64,000 nucleotides of DNA from NCBI GenBank assembly GCA_013397075.1, contig VWZS01006709.1, forward strand, positions 1,121,423-1,185,422, in the 5' to 3' direction. Position 1 is the stretch's first letter. Each line of letters begins with the position of its first letter. Under the pieces are notes generated by a model that was given only the letters and a program-made list of their open reading frames with translations, searched no databases and was not told the DNA's origin. The DNA comes from Rhabdornis inornatus (lineage: Eukaryota; Chordata; Aves; Passeriformes; Rhabdornithidae). The position numbers and the translations under genes were made by a program. This document shows positions 34,980 to 48,500 of this stretch, piece after piece.

Positions 34980-35982
34980 ATCCCATCAGCATCCTATTCT
35001 GCCTCTGGGAAGCTTCTATCAGCTGCTCAGAAATCCCCAGCCTCATCTCCTCCAAGGCAGTATCACCACAGCAGCATCACTCAGCCAAAGTGTTGAGTTG
35101 AACCCTGGCACTTTATTCTGGCATGTGTCACAAGCTTTGCATCAGAGCCACTTGTACAAGGTGGTTGTGACTCTGCTTGGGAAGGCCAGAGAAGAAATGT
35201 AAAACCTTTTCTTTAAGAGCAGGGTGTAACTCTCTGGCAGCTGGGGGGTTGTGGGATCGATGGAGGACGGCAGCAAAATAAGGAAGAGGGAATTAATAAG
35301 GGAGATCAAAGTCATTTATACTAGATCTTTCCAATGATCTATTTATGCTGGGGGGTGTTAGGGTGTATCCCCTCATTACATCCACCTGCTTCCCACACAC
35401 TTCTCCCCATTTCCATTTCAGTGATCCTAACTCCTGCATTTCTGGAGACAAAGCCAGCCTGAAGAATTTCAAAGCTTAGGAAGCACACAAACCAAAATAT
35501 ACAGTAGGTGCATTTTTGTAGAAATTAAAAGTGATGTGTCATATCACGATCCCATTTCTGCAATCTTGTTCTTTAATGAGCACAAAATTGTTCTATATTG
35601 TCATTTAACAGCAATTTTGTTGTCTTCCCTTTTGTGATATGGACAACAATTTAATAACATAATTGTATATGAGAAGTACTTTTTGAAAATAGTTGTCGGA
35701 AGCTTAAAATTTCATTGGAAATGTTATTTTAAATTGATCTCAGTAGTATTTTTAAAAAGTCCTGTAGAGAATGCTGATTGAAATGTATATGTTCGAGTTG
35801 TCTGAAAAATCTTAGCAAGAAAGGCAGATTGGGTATTAAAACATGGCAATGCTGATACCTGAGAGTGAGCTGATGCTCAGGGGGATTTTGAACAAAGTGA
35901 ACTGGAAATATTTCTGTAAACCATATCCCCAGCCTAACATAATTTTTGATGCTGACATTTTTTTAAATCGTTTCTTTGCATT

Positions 35983-36027
35983 TAAAATGCTAAGAAATTA
36001 AATATTTTCACATTTCTTAGCAATTTT
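35983..36027. repeat. hairpin with 11 bp perfect stem core
   Basis: TGCTAAGAAAT (35988-35998) pairs exactly with ATTTCTTAGCA (36012-36022) across a 13-base loop. After one mismatch, an outer A-run pairs with TTTT. The stem of about 15 bp is shorter than a typical microRNA precursor (about 22 bp or more), so a microRNA is not claimed. Confidence 0.65.
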
Positions 36028-37738
36028 CAGTAATTTCTTTTAAGTCCAATGAAATCCTTTAAAATTTGAAGGACAATCTGAAATCTAGTATCTTTTGTCA
36101 GGAAATCTAGTTGCCCTCACAACGCTGATCCTCCCATCCTGCTCCTGCCCGTTTTCTCGTGCTCTTTATGTTCTTTGGGGCAGGGACCTGAGGGATCATT
36201 CCCCTCTATCCCACTAAGCCAGAACACAAACCTTCCCAACCCTCTGAAGCCCCCATGACAGCAACAGCTGTTTGGCACAGATTTTGTGCAGTGACATTGA
36301 TGGGAGCTGTGATTTGACTTCACGTGACACTGGGGCAGCCCCTACATGAGGCCAGATCCCAGCAGCAGCAGTTTAGTGCAAGACATATAATCCTGTGCTG
36401 TTTCACTGTAATTAATGAGCACAACTCAGAGACAATGTAACAGAAGATTAACTAAATCTATTATGGATCTATCATGCTATTAGAGAATTATGCCTGTTAG
36501 CACATTCATACAGAAATTTATGCAGGCAAAACAAAATTACAGTCTATTGTTGGGAGAAAAATTATTACCTGCAATAGATTAAGAAAGAACGTAAAGAACA
36601 AGGAGTTTTCTAAGTTTACTTCTTATAACCTCTCTAAAAGACTACAAAAATGAATGTCTGTGTTGCAAATATTATGACATGTTTAATGAAAATTGTATTA
36701 GAGCTCTGTCTCAGCATGTGAAAAAGTTGCTAGTGTGTCTGCACAGGAGTTTTCATTCAGAATTCTTAGCTCAGTTACACAGGGGTAAAGCAAAGCTTTT
36801 GCACTGGACACTCTGCTACTTCACTGCTTTATGAAGAACAACAAAATTATGATATACTTGAAGAATTTCCATTTTAGTGCAATCCAAATTTAGCAGTGAC
36901 CAGCTGATAACCCTTTTTGACTGAATTTATCTCTTGTGTGCATTTTGTTCATGATTAGCCTGCGCTGTTAGGCCTAGAGCATGTCCTAAGATGACAGAAG
37001 GAAAAAATAAAAGCAGATATAATGATGTTTTGAAAACATCCAGATGTAAGATTTCATCTGTTTTACTCAAAAAAACCCTGAAAGCCAGATTATTGGTTGG
37101 ATGATCAAAAGTGAATTATTCTCTATTATATTTAAGAATTAATTACTGATTCTACCAAATACCTTCACCTAATTCTCATGAAAAGGTTTTATGATGTCAC
37201 CTCCTACCTACAAAAACTGCTGTATGCTAATAAAAACATGATTTTATCAGAGTTATACAGTAAAACAAAAACATACTCTTATAAATATTCTATGAGGCTT
37301 TTTGCTGCCTTTGCAGATAGTGACAATTTCTTCCCAGAAGACTGACAAACCGAAAACTGAACCACTCTTGAGAGTTGCCCTCATAGTCAAAGATTAAGAT
37401 ATATTCAGAAATGCAACATGGGCAGTTTTGTGTTCAACAATAGTTTCTTCCCATTTTTAATTCCAGTTTTTCTGCCCTGGAAGAGTCTATGTGTATGTCT
37501 TTACAGGACAGACAGAAGGTTTTCATATACAGAGACCAAAGAGAACGAGTTAGCATTTTTTTCCCTGATTTTACAAGTAGATTAAGCTTAATATTTTGGT
37601 TTCATTCTAGTAGCACACAGCACCCCATTGCCTTCTGTGGAGCTATCAGGGTATGAAATCACACGTGATCTCAATGAAATACACTCACATATTAATTAAA
37701 GGACTGTTTTCATTGCTAATTCAACACCAGTGTCTATA

Positions 37739-37758
37739 CACACGCACACACACACACA
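37739..37758. repeat. short (CA)n microsatellite
   Basis: Ten dinucleotide units with one G replacing an A. It is a simple repeat and likely variable in length. Confidence 0.9.
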
Positions 37759-38835
37759 GAGGCTCACTGTCAAACACTTATCCATTGTTTTTTATCCATA
37801 AGTAACATTTTTAGCACTCCATCCATGCAGCATTACTTACTGAAGGAAAGTTGTACACATTTAGTAAAGCTAGATACATATTAGGCACACTCTCTGTGAA
37901 CACAGGAATGGCCTTCCCACATAACATCTCCAGATTGTGCACTTAACCTTGAAATGCCAACACTTTCTGGATCAGTGGGCTCTGTGTCTGGTAGCAGGTT
38001 AGGTCTGGGCTGCTGGGATGCCCTTGCCAGCTGCTGTTGAGCAGCTCCCTTCTGCTCATGCCAACAGCTGGGCTGGTGTGGTGCCACAGAAAGCTTTGGG
38101 AATGCAGCAGGACAGAGCAGAGCCCACAGGTAGCCAGATGGGAGGAGATTGTACTTGTAGCTGCAGTGAAGTCTCCAAGAGGATGATTTTCTAAGGTGTC
38201 CAAAGGGAATTTTTTCTGCCATTAAGAAAATGTTTCCTCTAACAAGTGCAGTCCACCTCATCATTAGCTGATCACCAGCCAGGACTACCCAGCATGTTAA
38301 AGCCTGGTATTCCAGGGATTTCCTGCAGCTCTTCCTGTGCTAGGTCCAAATATCACTGAAGTTAATGTCAATCACCTCTGTTGCTTGCAGACCCACAGTC
38401 ACAGGAATAACCTCAAGGAGGCTGTTGTTTTTATTCTGAGTGGAACACAGCCATATCAGAGATCCAGGGAAGAAGTGAGAGAAGCAGTGCTGCCTAAATA
38501 AACAGATCAATAAATGCTGAGGTAACTTACCTTCTTCAGCTACACATGCTGAACCCAAGTTTAACCAGGAGGTGCAATATCTTATATTATGTAATTAATA
38601 CCCAGGATTTTATATAATTAGCACCCAAGGTTTTGCAGTCTGGGTGATGTCTCGCTGGATCCTTGTCCTGACTTACACAGTATCTTCTTTCCCAGTGGGT
38701 ACCTGGGGACTGAATTTCATGGTGCACGGGGCAACTCTTTGCAATTTTCCAGTGGACTTCTGGTAGCAAACAGTGTTCTTGAACAACTGCTCTTCAGAGA
38801 GACACATACACAATTCCCTTTAGCATACCAGAATA

Positions 38836-38880
38836 TTAAAAATAAAAAAAAAAAAAAGAAAAAAAGAAAGAAAAAAAGGA
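38836..38880. repeat. A-rich / GAAA simple repeat
   Basis: AATAAA runs directly into 14 A's and then GAAAAAAAGAAAGAAAAAAAGG. The signal is adjacent to the A-run with no spacing, so a retroposed tail is less likely here than at 28405-28437. Confidence 0.8.
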
Positions 38881-41800
38881 TATACTACACTCATTTTTTT
38901 CTTTACACTTTCAACAGACTAGGGGAATGTAATTATTTCTGTACCACATGCCCTGGGGTGGCAGTACCAGTCTTCATGCTACCATGGAAAAAAACAAAAG
39001 AGGTTATCAAAAGTAAACTTCTCAATTTCTCAGTCATCTGCCAATAAAACCACACATTGTGAGATGTACAACCATGATTTCCTTCATTGTATGGGCCTAG
39101 AAAATCCCAGCTTTGTCTCATTGTTCTTTCACCCATGGTCCTCACAAGTTTACACGAAGTGTAAAGTTTTGTGCTGTAACAAAATTTACACCAGTTTGAA
39201 GCATGGCAGACAATACCAGAATGGAAATTTTCCTGTTGCTATGGCAGCCAAGAGGCCCAAATCATGAACTGTTCACAACTTCTAAGGATCCAGCAAATTC
39301 TTCACTACTGCAATCTGGAGCAGACTAGATATTAACAAAGAAACAATACCTAAAAGTTTATCCTCTGTGGCTTAGTCAGTCACAAAAAACCTGATCAGAC
39401 CTCAGGAGTCTGAGTTCATGTTCATTCATTAAGTGTAAATATCAGGCCAGAAATCTAGAGAGAAATATGCAGATAGCAGCAAAGGCTAGGAACAGCGCAT
39501 TCTTTGAAATGTCAAAGTTCTTACAGATTAATTATGCAACTATGGAAAACAGGAAAGCTTTGTTTGCTTGAACCTAAGAACAGCTGCTTAAATGACTGAA
39601 ATAATAAAGAACTAGGCAGAAGTGGTTACACGTTATTTTTCTGCACTCCAAAACCTTTAGTAAAAAAGGAATTAAAAAATACCTGATCTTCTCCAATAGC
39701 TTTCTCTGAAATGAGAAAATTCATAAGGTGGGGGAACCTAAACCCTAATCTGAACCCAGATCAAGGAAACTTCCCTGCTGTAAACATCTGTGAAAGTTGT
39801 GTGAGTATTAGGAATCTATGTGGTTTAATTAACTGACCCTGTTGCATCATTATGTGGATTCCATCAGGATTTTAATTTTAGCTTGCTTGCTTTGTCTGGT
39901 TACTTGGTGAGAAAGGCAGAGTCATTTCCATTCGCTGTAGAATAGGCACTAGTAAATGAGAATACATGGAGCAGTATTGGGTGGCTCTTGTGCATACAAG
40001 AGCAAATATCTGCCCTGCACTGCATTCTGCCAACCCTCCTGATTCCTAGAGGAAGAACAGCCTGGTGTCACCCTGGCACTCTGCCATATATTCACAAGGC
40101 TTATCATCACTTATATTCAACATAAATACCATCTTTAACACAGAGTTTACATCTTATGCACAGCAAATTTTCGCTTTAAGAAAGTGAGAGCTGCTCCTTC
40201 AGGACCTGGGATTAACTGGGGCTGATCTCATCTCTCCTTGCAGTTAACCTACTTCTGGCATAAATTCACACATACAACTGCTGCCTGTCAACAGTGCCAC
40301 ACAGCCCCAGGGAGTGGAGCATGAAATATTCCACATTTTGATGTGGAACACACCCGGACCACATTTTACTTGGGACCCAAATCATATCTCACTTTCAGGA
40401 GTTCTGTATTCATCCCATTCCATTTGAATTAGCACAAAGGAATACAGTGCACATGCCCAGGGCCACCAGGCACCATACTTTCCCAGTTCCAGCCTATTAG
40501 ATCAGTTTCTACCAGCTGACTCAAAAGGAAGCTGACGTTTGATAGTTAGGTTCTCAGGTTAATATGAAATAGGCAAGTCAGACAAAAAGTTTTGAACTTC
40601 TGATCAGCAGTGGAAACATGATCACTAAATACTGATGGTCTTAGAGGAGAAAGTAGTGGCAGACTGTTCTGGTCCAAGGGGGAATTCCAAGCTCAGGAGA
40701 AGGTCTTGAAAATGAGGTGAGATGGATGAATAATGTGCAAGGGTTGGACAGAAAAGTACATTGCTTAGAAAGAAAAAATGAAAGGCAAGAGACAAAGAGG
40801 AGCAAAGGTGTTCAGTCTTTGAGGAGAGCACCTATCCCTACATGTGTTTTTTAAGTGACAGTTTTACAGGTATTTCACCTGCAGAAGGAGAATTTAAACA
40901 GAAAATTTTTGAAATAGCAAGCTGGACAGCAGTGCAAGTATTTAAAGATGTGGTATTACATCACTTAGGCAGCAAGTAAAGTGGATTATTTAATCTCTGT
41001 AGTAGATTTCAGGGGATTCTGGTAAGCATCAAACAAGTCAGAAAGAGGGAAGATTATAGTTTTCCAGACACTGAAAGCACACAGTTTGGCTGAAAAGGAA
41101 AGGGACAAATTCTGCCTTCTATTATACTGATTTATAACTGGAGCAACTCAGCTGAAGTTAGTTTCTCAGTAGAAACTGAACAAGGGATATGAGACCAAAA
41201 AACTGTGCAACTAGTATTTAATGGACAGATGACTTTCTGGAAATTGGACTCCAGCAATGGAAACGCTTAAGGGCAAGTACTTAACACAAATTTGTTACAG
41301 AGAACAGTAGCTGCATGAAGATGATAGAGCTTCAAACATACTCAAAACCTGTCTGAAACCTAATGGTCAGCTCAAAGTCTCTGGGGACAGTGCTCTGTGC
41401 AATGGTGAATGAGGCTCCAGTTACTCCATAAACACAATAACTTAGTGCAAAGAAAAAAAAATACAAACGTATTATGCAAGACAGCAGTATGTCAGAAACA
41501 ACAGCATTGCATACTCAGCAGCTGAGTTGGAAGCAATGAATGCATTCAACACTTGCTGTTTTTCTTGCTACTCTTGCACTTATTCAACATGGCAGGAATT
41601 TCTGAAAATTCAACATTTCAGCACACTAACTCATGAAGAAGTAGGAGCTCCACCACATAGACATAAAGTGGTGGCAATGATCTGGAAAGCAAGCCCTGCC
41701 TCATGTGCAGGCTTCATTGGCAGTGCTGCAAAGCAGTGTGACAGATGCAGGATGTGGCACCCCAAAGCATCCAAAATGAGCTTGGGAATGGTTCATAGTG

Positions 41801-42355
41801 GGCAGACCTGAGCTCTGCTCTGTCTATCTGTCCTGAGGCAAATGACACCTCCTGCCTCCACAGACAGCTATTATTTAAAAGATTACACATCTGGCAGGAC
41901 ATTAATTTACAGGTTAATGCAATAATGACAAAGAAACTTCCATCACTATGAAATAGGATATATATTCTTATGTAATTATTTTCCTGTTTGAGGACTTAAT
42001 ATTTGGCAGAAGGAAAAAAATGAAAAAAAAAAACACCAACAAAACAGAAACTCCCAAAATTCCCTGCATTGTTTGCACATTCTGAACATACCACATTGAG
42101 TAGTACCTTTGCAGTGAATTTTAATGCCAAGTGGAGAAAACAGACTGCCCAGCAACCACAGGGCAATATGAATATAACTCCTTTGGTACTTGGTATCTCC
42201 TCATCACCTGTGCTGAATGAATTACATGGGCAAAAACAGCAGGGAAATTGTCTTATTTCATGGTCTACTTAAATCTTCTAACAGGCACATTTTCTGAAAT
42301 CCAGACAAAATTCTTAGATCTACCAAACATCTGAGTGTGTTTTTGCTTAAAACAG

Positions 42356-42528
42356 CAGCTGTGGTGTTATGCAAATGCAGCTCTAAATGTAATTAATGTA
42401 TATGGTGATAAAGCTGACAGCTGTTAATAAAGTCCCATATAGGATTAGAAAACCATTTTTTAGTGCAGCATGGTTTTTTATATATGACCAGGCCTTGCAT
42501 GTATATTCTTAGCTGAAACTATAAATAG
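42356..42528. promoter_or_regulatory. cluster of E-box, octamer, CArG-like and MEF2 sites
   Basis: Within 173 bases are CAGCTG E-boxes at 42356-42361 and 42418-42423, a perfect octamer ATGCAAAT at 42369-42376, a CArG-like CCCATATAGG at 42434-42443 (one mismatch to CCWWWWWWGG) and a perfect MEF2 site CTATAAATAG at 42519-42528. E-boxes, MEF2 and CArG sites together are the usual make-up of skeletal or cardiac muscle enhancers. No gene is visible in the window for it to control. AT-rich DNA raises the chance rate for the A/T motifs, so this is a candidate only. Confidence 0.35.
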
Positions 42529-45500
42529 CATTTAATAAATGGGACAGGAAATATTGTCTTAGTCTGTGTTCTATTCTTTGGCTGTCATGTCCTTCCTTTT
42601 AATGTGTTTCCCCAACTTTAGGGTTTTCACATTACTTCTAGAACAATCAGCTTTGACATAGGGGAACTATTATCTCCCTCCTGCTTCATACTTAGACAAC
42701 AAACGAAAACAAAATTTTTCTGCAGGACTGAACCTCGGTGACCCTCTTTATCACTCATATTGCACATTTTCCATTACAAGTGCTTCCTGTTTTCCCAAAG
42801 AATATTACAGCAACAGAAGCATTTCCCCTGTGTGCACTGCTTTCAGTGAATCCAGATTAATGCTGAAGGGAAGGATTTCTGCTGCTGCACTGATGGAGAC
42901 AGACCAAGCCAGGCACAGGGTGCCACTACTGTTCATTACACTGCATGCAAATCCACTCTCCTTCTCAAAACCGCAGTGCACGGGAATCCTCAGACTGACC
43001 TACTCCATTTCTATCAAAAAAGGGATTTTTCCCTTCCTTTTATCTGGCTTTTCCTGTTTTACCCTTCCTTTCCTTCATATTCTCCCTCCATTTTTACCCT
43101 AGAAAAAACAGACATTCCTCCCACAAACATCCTTCTATTAATTGCCTGTCATATAAACCCTTAATCTCCTAATGATGGCTCTGATTCTGCAATAAGGAGA
43201 ATCTCTTTAGAGTCCAGGGAAACACAATGATGCCAACTAGCACAAAATGTCACTTTTTTTTTTTCCCCATCAAAACCTTTCCTGGTTTTATCAGGAAGAA
43301 AACTCTGATTTCAAACAAAAACCATCCACCATTATTACAGCAGATTTGTTTAAATCCCACTTGTAAATGCTACTGATTCATTGATAATAGGCATCCCATT
43401 TTGTTGTTGTTGTTGTTTCAGACAGACATACTGTGAGCTTTATGCTGAATGAAGGAAAGTGGAAGAATTAAGAAAGCCTGGGACAATTGTGAAAATAATA
43501 TAAACAGACAAAGTTTTCTTGTTGTAACAGAATGTATGTATTTGTTGTGACATGCTGCATCAGGGATCATTTTGCTATTAGAGATTTCCATTTAAATCAA
43601 GAAGCATTTGTTAAATGAAAAGGTAGAACCACAGACAATTAAATGAACTCCCATGTGTGTTGAGCTCTACCACTGTGTCTCAGTTAATCATGGTGAAATG
43701 TGTAAGCTCCCTTAATTAGCATAGTTAGAGTGAACTGAATTTTATTTCACATCGACTTTCTTTGGGCCTTACCTTTTCTGCAGTTCTTTTTATCAAAGCT
43801 CTGCAGTATACTTGCAGTCAAGTCTGTTCCACAGAGAATGTAACTTGGTTATTCATTTGCAAGCCTATTCCAAAATAGATCATTTTAATGGATGAAGTCT
43901 AAATATGCATCAGACCTATTAACACCTGTGTTTATCAGTTTGGCTCTGTGAACAGCAGCAGACTCCACTGGTCCATGGCTAAACATCACATACTACATTG
44001 CCACACCATTTGTTTCTCCAGCTGTTCAGCATGCCCATGCTAACCAAACTCAGTGCTGAAAGACCAGTGCTGTTACTAAATATTGCTTTATTTACTGTAC
44101 AAAATCCCAAGCTCCTTCTCACAGGCCATCATACATGCAATGCAGACAGGCCATGATACACTCAGTGCACCTTTCCAACCTTCCTCACAGCTCCCAGAAC
44201 AGAAAATCACAGAAAACTGAAATAATGCTTATTGAAACAAAACAAAGAAGCTAATGCTTTCTCTGTTCACCTTTCCACACAGGCCTCTGTTTTAATTAAA
44301 ATATATTTATAGCAGAAGGCCTCAGCCTCACTCAGCATATCCCTGATATCCCAAATTCATCCAGTGCCTCCAGACAGACACAAACTCCAACAGAGTGAAG
44401 AGAACTGCTCTCCAGCTTCTGGAAGAGTAAGCCATATTTTTGCCATCTATTTTCCAGAGACAACAAGAGGGAAACTGTTGGAGGTCACGCTATTCCCAGC
44501 TCATAGAATGCCAAGCTGTCTAAGGAATGGGGAGGTAAGGAGAGAACGAAGCACAGAGACTGACAGCCACTATTGGTCTCTCTGCTCCCCAAAGGCTGTG
44601 GGTTTGTTTCTCAGGATGATGTTCATGGAGGGCAGAAAATTTTCTAGCAAATATCCCTGTCCCAGGGAATGGCAGACAGCATGACATGTGTCACAGTGGT
44701 GTGGTGACACCCTCTCACTGAACATGTTGCTGTCATACTGTCTTAGGATGAAAATAAACACATCAGGGCTTACATCTGCTGTTGCCACGTTATAGTCACT
44801 ATATTATGGCACCACACAATGCATATTTATGTTTGTAACAGGCTTCCTCTGAATAAATAGGAACATTTCCTATTATGCATCTTGTGGATCAGAGTGCTGA
44901 ATTTGCTTTTTCAGCACCTCACATACTTGGCCTCTGTGCCTGTGCTAAGCTATGCTTGTTTGCCTCTAGGTTTCTTCACTTGGCTTGGGAGCTGTGTATT
45001 TTCCTACAATGCTCCCCTGGAAGTTACAATGTGAGAGCACTCAATCAAATGGCAGCAACTCTTTGCACGGGTTTTAGGGGTGAGAGGCTGGCTGTTGCAG
45101 AAATTCATTATCCTTCAGGACTTTGCCCAGCAGCCCCAGTGCAGTGCCTGGCATTTACAGTAATGTCCACAGACTTTGGTTTGCCCTTGCACCTGATGAG
45201 CCCTGAAAACTGCTCAGGTTTAGTCCCTCCCTACCCCATTCTCAGTCCTGTTTCTTGGGGGTTGAAGAGGGGAGAGGATCTGACATTCCCTGTGGCTTTT
45301 TGCCTTTTGAACAGTTCATCCAGCCAGCAACCAGCAGTCTACAGATGAGACTGAGACTACTGCAGAACATCCAACTGGCCCTTTATTGGAAAATCTCTGA
45401 AATATGGACTGTATTTAAAATTTTTTATGATCTGTCATCAGCAAGATCTTCCTCTGCACACACCTCCAGCCCTCTCCCTCTCCCTAGGCAGCCTGTGTGG

Positions 45501-48500
45501 AGGCTCCCAGCCCAAACAGGAACCACAATCACTGCTGCAAGATCAAGCAAGCAATACATCCCTGTGCAGAAAGCAGTTCAACTGCACAAATTCATATTTT
45601 ACATCACATCAGGAGAACAAAAAAAAGAGAGAAAAAAGGAAATGGAGAGGACTGCAGTTAGAGCCATTAATGTTTCATGAAACCTCTCATATCCTTGCTA
45701 CAACTGACAGGATAAAAAAGATACAGTCATTAAAATTCAGATAACAGAATACTGCCTTGGTGTTCTTTATATTAAAATTCTGGGCTGAATTATTGCTTTG
45801 CCGAAATATGTGTCTCTCTCTCTATTCTCTTACATCGGTGTCTCAGGAAAGACCTAATACTTCAGCATCAGCAACAAGAGCCTGTATTGCTCATATAGTG
45901 CAGTTTATTGCCTTACAGGGAAAGGTTTTTTGTTACATCACAGGAAGGTGACGGTGGAGCAAGATGTACATGCACATTTCAGGGTCATTTTTCCCTTTTG
46001 TTAACAAGAAATGTTAACAAATGGAAACACCAAAGTTGGAGAAAGGGACTGAAATACTCATAAGGCAAGTTTCCCTCTACATCTGCAAGTTCTGGGAGAT
46101 GTTTTGAAAAGGAGAAATTTAAGAGCTGCAATTGGGACCCACATATCCACTGTGCTATTCTGCACGGAGTAGTGTTTCCAAGGTGACAAAGAGGCAATGT
46201 AAATAAAAATCAGAATTTCTGAGCAGAACTTGAAACTTTTGAAGCTTTAATTTAATCTAGCTTTTATGAAAACATAAAGGTTTGATTTGTGTTTGTTTTT
46301 ACACTATTCCTTTACGAAGTCTAGGAGAAAAAGTAAATGCTTTCTCACCATATAAAAAAAGCTTTACATAGCATTCCTATTTAGAAGTGAAAAAGATCAT
46401 GAACCAAGTAAGGGTTTTACAAAACTTATCTGGTGAAAATAGTTTTCAGACTTTGTTTCAAGCAAACTAACATTAAGTTTTCCCATCCCTACTTCTTGGG
46501 GATTACTAAAATCTTTCTTCCCTAAGCACGGGATTTTGGTAGAATGCTGTAAAACAGAACAGCACACACTATTTACATTCAGCTGGAGCCCATGATTTAT
46601 CCCATTGATGTAAAGCTCAAGCTGATTCATTACCCTCCTGCTAATCATCACACACCCAGGCTCACACACCTGGCAGTGATGGCTTTTCCAGTCAAGCATG
46701 AGCACTAATGAAGAAAGGAAACTTTGTTTCATGAAGAATCAAGTGCACTTTGTCAAAAGATATAGAAGGAAATAATGGGGGAAACCCATAGATTTTTCAG
46801 AAATTTACCTTCCTTTATAAAAACTATAATTACTGTTTAGCCTGTGCAGCCTGCTTTACATACAGGATAGATACAATTTTACTTGGCACCAGTGGAAATC
46901 CTGGACAGGTATCAAAAGGACAAGATCCTCAGTTAGGTTTCCATTTGCAACTCTTTAATTGTATGTTGTCAACACTGAAGAAGGGCACATGCAACTTTTA
47001 AGGTCACTGTAGCAAAACGCATTTGGGACTAAGTGTGCACCTTTGAGTGGTCTGCATTTCCTCCACTGGTAGCTCAAACAATACGGCTTGTTTGTAGAGC
47101 AAGCAACAAATCCTATAAATAAACTCCAATACAACAAAAGCAAACTGCTTGTGTGACTTACAGCTGTTTCCCAAATTTGAACACAGCACATGTCACTGAT
47201 TCAGAAAGCTTATGAAAACCAGTGCCAACCCCTCAGTACATGAAGTTCAGGTAGGAGTGATGAGGAAAGTCTCTCTGCTGAAGCCATTTCCCATCTTCAG
47301 CAAACACCACACCTTCCTTCCAGCTCCAAGCTGGGACCCAGCCCTCATTTAAGTGGGCAGGCAACTGTTTTGCTCTCAGTCCTTATTCAGAGGCTGCTTA
47401 TTAGAAATTCATTTCCTTCTTTTAAATAAGGTGCAATCTAGCATTAGGACCATCCTAAAAAAAGCTGGAATGATAAATGTGGCCTCAGATTCACGAAAAC
47501 CAATATGAACAAAAACACTTGCAAACACTTAGTCTGATTTAAGGTTCACTACAGAATGCAACATTTTCTCTATGTACCTTCCCTTCCCTTTAAGGGTTTA
47601 GATGAGTTCTGAGTTGTAATCAGGGAAATTTATATTCTGTGCAATTCATATTTCCCTGAAAAGTGTGCTTGAAAACATTTGAAAATGTGTCTCTGAATAT
47701 ATGAGAGTAAAAAATATTTTCCCTTATACTATGCATGTTATGTAGTTTATGCTATTAAAAAAGAAACTAAAATTTGATAGGACATTAAATATTTGAATTA
47801 TTGAGAATGAAAAGCCTATTATTAAAATATAAAGTTATTAGTTTTTTAGGAAGTACATAAATACACATTGAAAATAAACTTTAACTTCTTGTTTACAGTA
47901 ACCTGACATTTCTAAGTGATTGTCCTTACCCTATAGCCAGGCTCACGCACCAATGCACACTTGGAGGAAGTTGGCATTATCTTAAAAAAAACTTTCTGAC
48001 ACTACCAGAGTCTTCCCTTATCTTTGGAAAACACTTGTGTTGTGTGGGTTACAATGGCAGTACCTTTCTATTAATTTCTGCAAGATGTGTGAAGAGACAC
48101 AAAAACACACTCATAGATTCTTCCATGCTTTGTCTTTTAAGATTGCACTCATCTTCTGGATTTTTCTTCAAATCTCAGCTCACCCTCTATTTTTGCCAAT
48201 GCAAAGAATAAATAATATTCCAAGAATAAATAAGAAAGCTTACTGCCGTGAATCTTTTAAAGCCAGAAACTAAAAATGTTATATTTGAAGATTCCAGCAA
48301 CTTCAAAATCGACCCATATGAAAATGATAAATTATAAGTTTACACATAGGGACCAAAGAGAGTTTGAATTATCATAATTTCGCTGGAAATTGTATAGAAA
48401 TAATAGATTAATTTCTTGTGCCAAAAACAAAGATCTGATGAGGTCTTCAGGAGTTCCAGGGTTGGAATTGTCAGCAGAACATGACATACCAATCACTAGC

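Larger units (their letters stand above)
34980..42355. other. noncoding AT-rich DNA
   Basis: No gene recognised. It includes a hairpin at 35983-36027, a TAAT-rich stretch at about 36400-36600, a (CA)n tract at 37739-37758, a 127-codon chance frame on the minus strand at 37881-38264, and an A-rich tract at 38836-38880. A minus-strand 5' splice-like GTAAGTTAC (plus 38523-38531) follows GCTGAAGAAG, but no good minus-strand acceptor was seen to its right. Confidence 0.5.

Noticed and set aside
44875..45680. Overlapping 157- and 141-codon plus frames
   Set aside because: Different frames are open over the same G+C-richer sequence; no domain, and composition shows no coding pattern I can see.
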